Positions 11,760 through 20,368 of a stretch of 47,796 nucleotides of DNA are shown piece after piece. Source of the DNA: Podochytrium sp. JEL0797 (Eukaryota; Chytridiomycota; Chytridiomycetes; Chytridiales; Chytriomycetaceae); the NCBI GenBank assembly GCA_027596195.1, contig JADGJG010000085.1, forward strand, positions 1 through 47,796. Reading direction: 5' to 3'. The notes below the pieces were generated by a model. It worked only from the letters and a program-made list of their open reading frames with translations. It was not told where the DNA came from and ran no database searches. The position numbers were made by a program, and so were the translations under genes. Each line of letters opens with the position of its first letter. Within the stretch, counting starts at the first letter, position 1.

Positions 11760-14485
11760 ATGTCCATCCGGCGCCTGTTTGGGAAGCCCCTCCTGGGACC
11801 CAAGGCGAATCTCTTGCTGCGTGGTGTGGCCACCACTGCCTCGCCTGGCGCGTACTCCACAATGCGCCTCAACCCAGGCACGACCATGAAGTACAGCGCG
11901 ATGCCTGGCTCTCTCGCAGGCGATGACTCGAAGGCCCTCGCTGTGTGGTTCGAGGGCGTGTATCCCGTGAAGCTATCGCGGTGAGTGCTTCTAAGAGGTG
12001 TTGGTGTTGCCTTCTAAGCCCTTTGATCGTTAGCTGGGATCCCCGCCATCTGTACGCAAATTACTACGCAACCCAGCTCAAGGAAGACGCCAAGAAGATG
12101 ATCCCACCCCCAGACGAATTCAAGTCCCGCTTCACCTACCTCAACTCGGTCTCGTCCATCAAGGAGGGCGGACTCCTTGTGCGTTTTCTGTATGAGGGCG
12201 ATAAGAAGGAGGCGTTTGACACGATTGATTCGTATCTGGAGGGAAAGGGCGGTATGCGATCGGTGTTGACGCTTGGAACGAAACTGAAGGCGCATCCTGT
12301 TGAGGTGAAATCTCTCTGTCCCCTGATTTAATCAAATAATACTCAACCACGTGTTTTGTTTTTTTGGTGCCCAGGGTGTGCCGTGGATCGAAGACCTGCG
12401 ATCGAGCATCCCTTCGTCTCGGTAATACGTCGCTTTTTGTGTCTTTGTGGTGAATCCCCACGATCAAGAACACCAACTCTGACGCCTTTTGCTTCCCCCG
12501 CAACAGCATCAACCTCGCCTTCAAAGGCCCCGAACTCCCCATCGAAACCCTCTACAACGAATTCCGCGGGTACGGCAAAATCGACACCGTCAACATCCAA
12601 CAAGGCACTGCCAAAGATTCCGCCAAATTCGGACACATCCAATTCCTGACCTCTCGCGCGGCCACGTCCGCCCGTATCTGCATGAACGGCAAGAAAATCG
12701 ACAACACCACGATTTATGTGACGTATGAGCCCGCCTTGAACCGCAACGCTGTCATGAACTTTGTGAAGGACCACCCGCGAATCAGTCTCCCCATCATCCT
12801 CGCGATCCTCGCTATCCTCTCTTTCCTCATTTTCGACCCCATGCGCGTGTTTTTTGTCACGAATCGCGTCACGGAACGGTTCAGTATCTCGAAATGGTTT
12901 GGGACCGTGCGGAATCTGCAGGATTCGGTCATGCGGTGGATTTATGGCGAGTTGCCTGTGGTTGGGGAGGATGAGGAAGGGGATATTAGTTCGGCGAGTT
13001 ATGAGGTGTTGAAGGAGAGGAAGGAGCATGAGGCTAAATTGATGATGTATTTGAAGGAGACTCCTGGTGCGTTTGTTCTTGTCGCAATGTGCTTTGTGTT
13101 CTTCTGTTTTTGCTGATTTTTTCGCATTCTTTTAGATACGGCCATGTTGATTTTCGGGCCCAAAGGAACGCGTTCGGGTGACTTGATTGAAAAGTGTACC
13201 AAGAACGAGCCCTACGTATTGCGCATTGATTTGGACGAGCTGATTAACCAACCCGACCACGTCATGTTGAATCGGTTGGCGTCTCAGATTGGATGTTTCC
13301 CCATGTTCAATTGGACCGTGAGTTCGGGTGCTGTGTTGGACACGTTGGTGACTGCTGGGACGGGGATCAAGGCTGGTGAGTTTCTCTTTTTGTTGACTCT
13401 GTTTTGATGGTTTTGATTGATTGTTTTTCTTTTTTTCTTTTTATTTGCTCCCCAGGACTCTCCTCCACCACCGACTCCCAAATCCAAAAAATCTTTGAAA
13501 TCGCCACCATCGCCCTCAACAAAATCACCTCCACCCAACTCGCGCACCGCCAACAAGCCATCGACGCCCACCACCGACACCTCCACACGCTCCAAGACGG
13601 GTCCGAAAAAGACAATGAGCTTGCCCTCGTGATTCCCGAGATTCAGTACCCCATCGTGATTGTCGAAGGCTTCTTGGCGAACGAGAAGGGGAAACAGGCG
13701 CATGTGTATGAAAAGGTGGCGGAGTGGGGAGCGGGGGTCACGGAGTTGAAGGTTGCGCAGGTGGTGTTTATGAGTGATAATGCGGCGGCGTTGAAGTTTT
13801 TGGGGAGAGGTTGGTTTTTTTTTGTGCGAACCCCCCCCCCCCCCCCCCTTCTCTCTTTGGAAGTACTGAAAAATAACCATAATCACAGCCATCCCCAACC
13901 GCACCATCGACACCATCGCCCTCGCCGACGCCTCCCACACCTCCGCCCTCGCCTACGCTCACCGCCGTCTCGGTCTGCACCCCTCCCAAAAACTCCCACC
14001 CCAAATCGACCAATACATCCGTGCGATGGGCGGTCGACTCAACGATTTGGAACAAATGATGCAAAAGACGAAAGCGGCGTTGAAGGCACAACGGCATCGT
14101 GAAGCCGTGACGCGCGGGAAGGCTTCTCTGATGGAACGGTTGCGTGGGGCGAAGGGGGGTGTTGTTGATTTGAGTGATGCAGCTGTTGCGACGGAGGCGG
14201 AGTTGATGGAGGCTGTGGAGAAGGCGTTTAATGATATCGTCGTACGCACCGAAACGGAGGTACGTAAAGTGGGTTTGTTTGAGGAAGTTGGGATTGCGGG
14301 GCGTGTGGAGGAGAAGAAGGAATGGAGTGCAGTTCAAATGTGGAAAGTGATTTTGTTGTTGACAAAGTATGAGGAGGTTTCGTATGATGATTTGAGGTAT
14401 CATGCGTTGTTTAAAGGGGATGAAGGGGCGATTCAGGCGATTGAGAGGGCCGGGTTGATTTCGGTGGGGGTGCATGAAGGTTTGT

Positions 14486-14517
<32 letters not shown>

Positions 14518-14605
14518 GGGTTTTTTTTTTTGTTTTTTTTTGTTAATTAGCATTTGGGTACAGCACCCCGGCCGGCCCAACACAATCCCCGCGGGGCGAC
14601 CCGTA

Positions 14606-14638
<33 letters not shown>

Positions 14639-15023
14639 ATGTTTGTTTTGATGTTTTTTTTTGTTAATTCGAATTTGGTTACTGCACACAGGCCGGCCAT
14701 ACACTATCCGCGCGGGACGACCCGTATACCGCTCTGCCTACACGCGACTCCAATCCGACTCCAAATACGCAGCCATCATGGGCCTCAAGACGGTCAAAGT
14801 GTTGATTGCGGATGAAACTGCCAAGTTGATGGAGTACGAGAAGGAGCTCGCGACGCTCACGGGACAAGTGAGTGTCGAGCGGATGGGGTGGTGGAGTGGG
14901 GCTGGGGAGTTGAAGGCGCGTGTGTCGTTTTTGGCGAGGATGGTTGGGGAGTCGCATGGGAAATTGGCGGGGTGGGATGCGGAGGAGAGGAGGTTGAAGA
15001 GGGTGGTTAAGTTGGTGGAGTGA
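11760..15023 (+). CDS. YME2: YME2/PRP12-type mitochondrial inner-membrane protein (RRM plus AAA-like domain)
   Basis: Eight exons: 11760-11980, 12034-12304, 12375-12421, 12507-13066, 13136-13375, 13456-13809, 13889-14479, 14692-15023; 871 aa. The order is: Arg-rich presequence (MSIRRLFGKPLLG), family block ALAVWFEGVYPVKLSRWDPR, RRM-like region around IDTVNIQQGTAKDSAKFGHI, one hydrophobic segment (SLPIILAILAILSFLIF), then an AAA-like domain ending in RAGRPVYRSAYTRL. By family knowledge Yme2 sits in the inner membrane and affects mitochondrial DNA maintenance and protein biogenesis. The P-loop position reads GPKGTRSGD, lacking the canonical GK[ST]. An in-frame ATG at 11706 is an alternative start; 11760 gives the cleaner targeting sequence. 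The last intron holds a partial duplicate of exon 8 and long homopolymers. Confident. Confidence 0.88.
14497..14691 (+). repeat. G24 tract, decayed duplicate of an exon start, C32 tract, true acceptor (YME2 last intron)
   Basis: The intron (14480-14691) holds 24 consecutive G (14497-14520), then at 14531-14606 a diverged copy of the segment found at 14661-14726 (TTGTTAATT, GGCCGGCC/CCGGCCGGCCC, CGCGGGACGACCCGTAT versus CGCGGGGCGACCCGTAT), then 32 C (14607-14638), then the functional acceptor CACACAG. In the copy the acceptor reads CACCCCG, so the AG is lost. In RNA the G and C runs could pair and enclose the dead copy. Confidence 0.8.
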
Positions 15024-15405
15024 ACGTGAGTGGGGTGGATTCGTTTTTTTTTTGTGAGTGAGGAAAGTAAAAAGAAGTGAGAAAGAGAAGAACGAGAGAG
15101 AAAAACGCGAGTTTGGGTGCGTGCCAAATGCGTGGCCGCGTGGCGAACCTCTCCCCCAATGAATTATGTAAGTGTGGAGGAGCAGTTGGAAAACAAGGGT
15201 TTCCGCGGGTGGAGGAGTCGATTTTTTTTGCCGAAAATTAGGGGGTGAATCGATTTTTTTTCGTTTTTCGCTGCTCGACCCACCAACAAAAAACATCCCC
15301 AAAACCCCCTCGTTGCCTTCCCTCCCGAAGACAACCTCCAGCACCTGCACCCCCCCCTACTACTACTACTACCGCATACTGTTAACCCCCTACCCGGGCT
15401 TCAAC
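15024..15405. other. Intergenic: YME2 3' flank and distal leader/promoter of the bZIP gene
   Basis: No gene is seen. The stretch has poly-T and poly-C patches, an ATG at about 15159 whose frame closes within about 85 nt, and a (CTA)n run near 15356-15372. The bZIP transcription start must lie in or near it; no TATA box is evident. Confidence 0.5.
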
Positions 15406-15417
15406 ATGTCTGCCTAA
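15406..15417 (+). promoter_or_regulatory. uORF1 of the bZIP gene (Met-Ser-Ala-stop)
   Basis: ATG TCT GCC TAA. A three-codon uORF at the distal end of the leader is the arrangement of yeast GCN4 uORF1 (also three codons plus stop). No other ATG occurs between it and uORF2. Confidence 0.65.
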
Positions 15418-15513
15418 ACGCTTCGTCACTTCTGTGAACTTTCTACAACCTTTAAACCCCCCCAACTGCTTCTGAATCCTTTTGGATTTCTACAACAAAA
15501 AGTCTTCTTCAAG

Positions 15514-15573
15514 ATGGCCTTCTTCAACGAACCCTCCGCCCCGTGCGACAAACCTCAGCTACAACCGATATAA
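15514..15573 (+). promoter_or_regulatory. uORF2 of the bZIP gene (19 codons)
   Basis: ATG in good context (AAGATGG) opens MAFFNEPSAPCDKPQLQPI and a TAA. It ends 77 nt before the main ATG, with no ATG in between. By analogy with GCN4/CPC1, this would be the inhibitory uORF that is bypassed when eIF2 is phosphorylated. Function is inferred. Confidence 0.65.
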
Positions 15574-15650
15574 TCAAGACCCCTTGTGTGAAACACACAC
15601 TGCTTCCAGAAAGCCCTACTTTGCCTGAACTTCTAACTACTACTACACCC

Positions 15651-16651
15651 ATGACATCCTCGAGCTACACCCACACCACCCCCTCTGGTCTCTTTGGCAG
15701 CTCCCTGCTTGAAGACGATCTCTTTGCCTTCTCTGGTATGTGTCTTAGTTCAATTTCGCGAGCAGACAATTTTTGTGCGAATTATTAATTTTGTCGCTTT
15801 GATTATTCACAGACCCCACCCACGACAACTCTCTCAACATTTCGCCCGTGTCCACCCTCAACAACTTTTCCTCTGCCAACAACTCACCTGCCATCTTTGA
15901 CTACTCCTCGTTTGACTTTGGCTCCTGCCTCGTGTCTCCCCTCGATGCGTCCATGTCTTCCCTCTTTGACGCGGATACTTCTCAGCACATGTTTGCGTCT
16001 CTGTTTCCCGAGATGACTCCGCCCAAGCCAGCGCCCACAGCGACACTTCTCCCCGCCGAGGCCGCGCAGCTCCTCGTCGCTGCCGAGGCGTCGCTGCTCG
16101 CGAATCCGGGCCTTGCGCCTGCTGTGTCTCGTCTCCGCGACTCTCTGCGCGCGCTGTCGTCGTCGCCGCCTCCGTCGTCGTCGCTGTCGCCGCAGTCTGC
16201 CTCGCAAGCAACGCCGTTCCTGGGCTCACTCGACTCCTTCGACTTTGCCGCGCTCGACTTTGCCCAAGCAACGCCTGCTGCCCCAACCGCCTTTGCCGTC
16301 CCCTGGCAGCCAACGGCCCAGCGCCAGGACTCGCTCCAGGAGTCGGTGCCAGGCGCCCAAGACCCGCTGCAAAAGCCCAAGAGCAAGGCCGGTCGCAAGC
16401 GCAAGGAGCGTCCCAACGACCCCGTCCAGTTGCTTGAAGAGCTTGACCAGAAGCGTCAACGCAACACGGAGTCTGCGCGTCGCTCGCGTATCAAGCGCAT
16501 GGCTGAGCTCGACTTGCTGCACCAGACTCTTGCGAACGCCCAGGAGGGTGAGCGCAAGGCTTTGGAGAAGGTCCAGGCTTTGGAGGCGGAGTTGGCCAAG
16601 GCCAAGTCGTTGTTGGCGATGGCGGGTGAGAAGTTGAAGGCTTCTCTTTGA
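15651..16651 (+). CDS. GCN4: GCN4/CPC1-type bZIP transcription activator
   Basis: Two exons, 15651-15735 and 15813-16651; 307 aa. The N-terminal two thirds are Ser/Pro/Ala- and acid/Phe-rich, with activation-like patches (LLEDDLFAFS, DSFDFAALDFAQ). The C-terminus has a nuclear-signal-like SKAGRKRKERP, then the basic region RQRNTESARRSRIKRMAELD, matching the Gcn4/Cpc1 N-x7-R pattern, then a leucine zipper of about four heptads ending in GEKLKASL. The family binds TGACTCA-like sites as dimers and drives amino-acid biosynthesis genes in starvation. The leader has exactly two uORFs, as expected for translational control by Gcn2. The family call rests on basic region plus leader architecture; another AP-1-like fungal bZIP is the alternative. 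Confidence 0.85.
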
Positions 16652-17247
16652 TGGTGGTGGTGGTGATGTATCCATCAAGGCTCACGACACGGCTACCCCT
16701 CCTCCCTCTGTCAAAGGAGGGAGTGGGGGGTGCCTTGAAGGAGTCTCTTTTTCTTGCGTAGTTTTGTTTCTTGTTGAGTTTCGCTTTCTTTTTGTGGTGC
16801 GGATTCGCACTTTTGTTTTCTTTTTTTTGTATTATTTGCTTGTTGGGGCCTTCGTTGGCTCATGAATTATTTAGAAGAAAATGTTTGTTTTTGAATTTCT
16901 CTTTTATTTATTTACTGGAAAGGGGAAAGGATGGTTGCACTGAGCCACGTTCCGTTCCTTTCAAGTTTCTTCAAGAGAATCGCGGGCTTAATTGGCCATA
17001 GGCGAAATGGATTTATCATAAGAAATTTTGAGTGGGGGGGCAATGGATAAGGGGAGAAGGGATTTACTTGCGGGCTTGGCATGGGCTTGGCAGGAGTCAC
17101 CCCCACAACGCGATGCAAACAACAGTTACCCATTCAAAATGCTGAAATGAGCATCGAAGGAATCTCTTGTCAAGGAAAAGAAAAACAAGAGTGGCAGTGC
17201 TATGAAATTAGGCGGTTCACGGAGGTTCTGGTTCGGGATTCAAACAG
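16652..17247. other. Gene-free stretch after the bZIP gene
   Basis: It contains the bZIP 3' UTR (T-rich, ATTTATTTATT near 16906-16916) and otherwise no supportable ORF on either strand. Short open frames show no codon bias or recognisable motif. Confidence 0.5.
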
Positions 17248-17379
17248 CTAGAATCTTTTATCTCTTTCGGTCGAACGCGCGACCAACGCACTCGCATAGT
17301 AAATCGGCACAATATGCAGCTCAGAATACGCCTGCCAGTACTCGTCGAGAAGCAGCAGCAGTTCCTCTGCGCGTCCGAA
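17248..17379 (-). pseudogene. Fragment of CPSF73/YSH1 (pre-mRNA 3'-end endonuclease)
   Basis: Read on the minus strand from 17379, the peptide [15 protein letters not shown], a short linker, then [13 protein letters not shown] is the conserved Ysh1/CPSF73 segment where the beta-CASP region begins (family: ALGRAQELLLILDEYW ... PIYYAS). About 30 residues match, then the frame runs into unrelated residues and a stop at 17250-17248. No other part of the metallo-beta-lactamase fold, and none of its zinc-ligand motifs, is visible in the flanks. It is therefore a translocated scrap, not a gene. The functional copy should be elsewhere in the genome. Confidence 0.7.
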
Positions 17380-17490
17380 GCAGGTTAAAAAAAGAACGGA
17401 AAAAAGGATTCGAAATGCAAGAGTATAAAACCGGCCATTCTAATTTTCATATTGTTCAGTTTCTTATGCCCATTTGTACGACCCGTCTCC

Positions 17491-18222
17491 ATGACGACCA
17501 GTGGGCATTTATCAGCCCACTCCATCCCATGGAAACACCTCCTCACTCAAGACACACTATTCATGCTCAAACACTCCGACCAAATATTCATCCCGACCGC
17601 GGATTCTAATTCCGTGGGTCAAACGTTGGACACCCAGATCCGACCCCCCTACCACTACCCCATTGGCCCCACCGAAATGACTGCCGCCCCGCTCCTTGGT
17701 TGTTCCTGTGAATAAATCCGTGGCTGTTGTGCCGCCCCCGCTGCCCCCATTGCACAACCGCAACGCGTCGCCAAGGCCGACATTCCCGTGCCAAGCCAAA
17801 CCCAAGGTGTCGTCGTCGTCCTTCGACAACACCAGCAAGCCCGAAAAGATTCTCACACAAGTCAAGAAGGGTGGAAATTCGGCCGGTGGTGGCAGCAACA
17901 GCAGCTCTTCTCCCACCAAAACGCGTGTTTCGATTTCCTTCAAGCACATTGCCGCGTACCAGCCTGCACCCAAGACCCCAGGGGTGGGGGAGGTGAGCGC
18001 CCCACGCCTGACAATAAAATGGCCGGGAAGCGCGGAAAGGCGCTGGTTTTCGTGGACCCGGTGTTTGTGAATTTGTCGGAAATTAAAAGTGAGGAGGAGA
18101 GGAGGAAACTTGAGTTCAAGTTGAAATTGAAGCTCGAGATGAACCGACAATTGGCAAAGAAGGGGGACACAGTTGTCGAGAAAACGACACGTGCACCATA
18201 CGTGTGCGGTGCAAGCTTTTGA
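17491..18222 (+). pseudogene. Unidentified plus-strand gene remnant, frames broken
   Basis: Three open stretches in different frames have protein-like composition. The first is 17491-17715 (with RPPYHYPIGPTEM). The second is 17696-18000 (Ser/Pro/Lys-rich, with SPTKTRVSISFKHIAAYQPA). The third is about 18020-18222 (GKALVFVDPVFVNLSEI, then a charged helix EEERRKLEFKLKLKLEM, ending YVCGASF and a TGA). No clean splice sites join them; a donor-like GTGAGC at 17993 lacks a good acceptor. I do not recognise the family. It could be a multi-exon gene with very short introns, but frame slips make a relic more likely. Confidence 0.35.
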
Positions 18223-18366
18223 TCCGGGGAATAAGGCTCAGGGTGGTCTGATTTAAATCTCGTTTTACGGAATCAACCAACTGGACTTTTTCCATCCAAA
18301 CAAGTGAGGACCCTAGCGGAATGACTGAGCCCTGGTTTTACCGTCACGTTAATCTTCCACCACCCC

Positions 18367-18869
18367 CCTGACACTGGACTTGAGCGATAACAATCTGGTT
18401 GGGAGGATTCCTGTGGTGATGGGAGGGTTCTGGGTTGGTGCAAATGACTGAGTTGCTATTGTTCAACAATGAGCTGGATGGATCGATTCCTGTGGAATTG
18501 GGGAAGTTGGCGAAGTTGGGAGCTTTGAGTTTGAACAACAACCGTTTGAGTGGGGAGATTCCTGTCGAGTTGGGAAAGTTGAAGGAGTTGATGTGCTTGG
18601 ACTTGAAAAACAACAGGTTGACTGGTGGGGTTCCTGTGGAGTTCGGAGGGATGACAAATTTGAAGGAGTTGTTCATAAGCAACAACTTTTTGAGTGGGAA
18701 GGTTTCTGTGAAGGAGCTGTCTGGGTTGGAAGACCTGAAGCAGGTGGATTTGAGGGAAAACAACTTCCACAGTGATGGAGTGGAGTGGTTGACTGAAATG
18801 TTGCTGGATAGAAACGAGGAGAGAAGGTGGGAGAGAAGGTGGGAGAGCAGGTGTGAGGGAACGTGGTAG
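18367..18869 (+). pseudogene. LRR gene relic (5'-truncated) of the second cluster
   Basis: Five to six plant-type LRRs (LSDNNLVGRIPV, NNELDGSIPVELGKLAKLG, NNNRLSGEIPVELGKLKELM, NNRLTGGVPVEFGGMTNLK, NNFLSGKVSVKELSGLEDLK) end in NNFHSDGVEWLTEML and a stop at 18867-18869. A frameshift lies near 18425-18435 between the first and second repeats, and no F-box-like N-terminus precedes it. From 18435 the frame stays open for 144 codons, so part could still be translated. It is the paralogue of the fragment at 4446-4700, with the C-terminus better preserved. Confidence 0.7.
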
Positions 18870-18948
18870 TGAAGGCTGGAGTCCAAACCTTTAAAGAAGT
18901 AGAGCCTCTTCTCCCTTTAAACAACTCTAAAAATAGCCAAAGAAAGCA

Positions 18949-19798
18949 TGCCTCCACTCGACACAAGGAACAATATCAGCACACCGGCAGTCTTGCCGCG
19001 TGAACTATGGGGGGTGATCCTGTCAAAGCTGCAACTGGAGGATGCGATGCGTTTACTCGCGACATCCAAGACTTTCTCTGTTCTCCTCTAAGTGAGAAAC
19101 TGTCGAAATATAGGTGGAGCGACACCGATGTCGCGCATACCCGCGCAGTCCGCAAAGCGTTCCCTGAGCTCTCGGATCTGCTTTTGAAAGTATTCTGCGA
19201 AACGATTCACTGGGATACGGAGGAGAGTCGGGTTCGCGTGTGTCTCGAACAAGGCTATGCCGGCGGGGGAAGACCAACAGGATTCCAGTTGCTTTGTGTC
19301 GCTTTGCCTTTATGCAAATGCTGGACCTCAAGTACAATCGGCTGACGGGAGAGATTCCTGTAGAGGTGTGGGGGCTAACCCAATTGAAGTGGCTCAATCT
19401 GAGTAGTAACGAGGGTCTGAGCGGGTCGATTCCAGACGAGTTGGGAGAGTTGGGGCTCTTGGAGGAGTTGGATCTGAGCGGGGCCTCTCTGAGTGGATGG
19501 ACTCCTCATTCCATAGGAAAATTGGCGCGATTAAAGCGTCTGGACTTGAGTCTTAACAAGCTGAGTGGAGGGATTCCTGTGGAGTTGGGGGAGCTGGTAA
19601 CCAGCTTGGTGGGGAAATTCCTGTGGAGTTGGGAAGGTTGCTCCTATTGAAGAAACTGTATTTGAGTGACAACCAGCTGGTTAGGAGGATTCCTGTGGAG
19701 TGGGGGAAGCTGGTTCAGTTGTGGATTCTTGGTTCTTGAATTGCAACGTTCTGAGTGGGGAGGTTCCCGTGGAGGAGCTCAGTGGGTTGGAGTGACAT
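18949..19798 (+). pseudogene. F-box-like/LRR protein gene, disrupted (copy B)
   Basis: It opens with MPPLDTRNNISTPAVLPREL and continues WGVILSKLQLEDAMRLLATS, an F-box-like motif. A stop at about 19090 closes this frame, while the homologous continuation (SEKLSKYRW, HWDTEESRVRVCLEQGY) is in another frame. LRRs follow from about 19318 (LDLKYNRLTGEIPVEVWGLT, LNLSSNEGLSGSIPDELGEL, LNKLSGGIPVELGEL), then shift frame at about 19600 (NQLGGEIPVELGRLLLLKKL). Remaining repeats end in VPVEELSGLE and a stop near 19794. A deletion at about 19300 relative to copy A is also likely. It is the better-preserved copy, but I see no single uninterrupted frame. Confidence 0.75.
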
Positions 19799-19979
19799 AA
19801 GATGGATGGATGTGTGGTAATGTACAGCGGTTGCAACGAGTGGTGGCGGATAGACACAAGCGCAACAGTGAAACAATGGGTTTAGGATTGTACAAAAAAA
19901 GGGATGTAGTGCGTTTTTTCGTTAATGAAAGCATCTCTTAATCACAAGAATACACTGCAATCTGAGTCATAGAATTTGT

Positions 19980-20045
19980 AGGGGTTAACGGCGGCCGATG
20001 CCACATCATCGCCAACCCCCGCCGTCCACAATGCTTAGCGAGGCC
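19980..20045 (-). pseudogene. Relic of the TRM82 3' end
   Basis: On the minus strand this encodes AGVGDDVASAAV, matching the true TRM82 C-terminus AGDDVATAAV. At DNA level GGCGGCCGATGCCACATCATC (20 nt plus one, near 19991-20011) parallels the 6083-6103 region. It lies downstream of LRR copy B exactly as TRM82 lies downstream of copy A. The remainder of TRM82 is absent. Confidence 0.65.
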
Positions 20046-20368
20046 GCAGCTCGCCGTGCTCCTGCTCTCAAACTGTGAAATCTTCAGGCGTTTTTTCTTT
20101 CCTTCCAAAAATACTGCAAAATACCCGTTCCAAAATGATACTTCTGAGAAGAAAGAAAATGATAGAAAATAACTTTTTGTCCGATTTCCTTTTGCCTTAT
20201 TCCAAACTTCAACCAACCAAGCCCTATTATTGGCCAATAAGGCGCTGTATCGCACGCATGTCAGAGGTATATGGCGGCGGTGCAGCGGCGCGGACAGGAT
20301 CAGTGGGCGGAACGAAGATCAAACCGAAATACGAAAAAGCTATGTTTTGATTGTGATTCGGACACAAA
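20046..20368. other. Gene-free stretch upstream of ORC2
   Basis: It holds the presumptive ORC2 promoter and leader. AT-rich runs at about 20150-20230 give way to a GC-rich leader. No ORF with coding character and no clear TATA box is seen. Confidence 0.45.

Noticed and set aside
13768..14700. 310-codon minus-strand frame with poly-Pro/Gly
   Set aside because: It crosses YME2 exons 7-8 and the homopolymer intron; G and C runs cannot produce stops.
16676..16730. CCTCC...GGAGG inverted repeat as a terminator hairpin
   Set aside because: It is short, and eukaryotic Pol II termination does not rely on such hairpins; it is probably chance in a CT-rich 3' UTR.
18020..18222. Stand-alone small gene starting MAGKRGKALVFVDP
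   Set aside because: The ATG lies 20-40 nt after another open frame and the fragment continues its composition, so a broken larger gene is more likely than a separate 67-codon gene.
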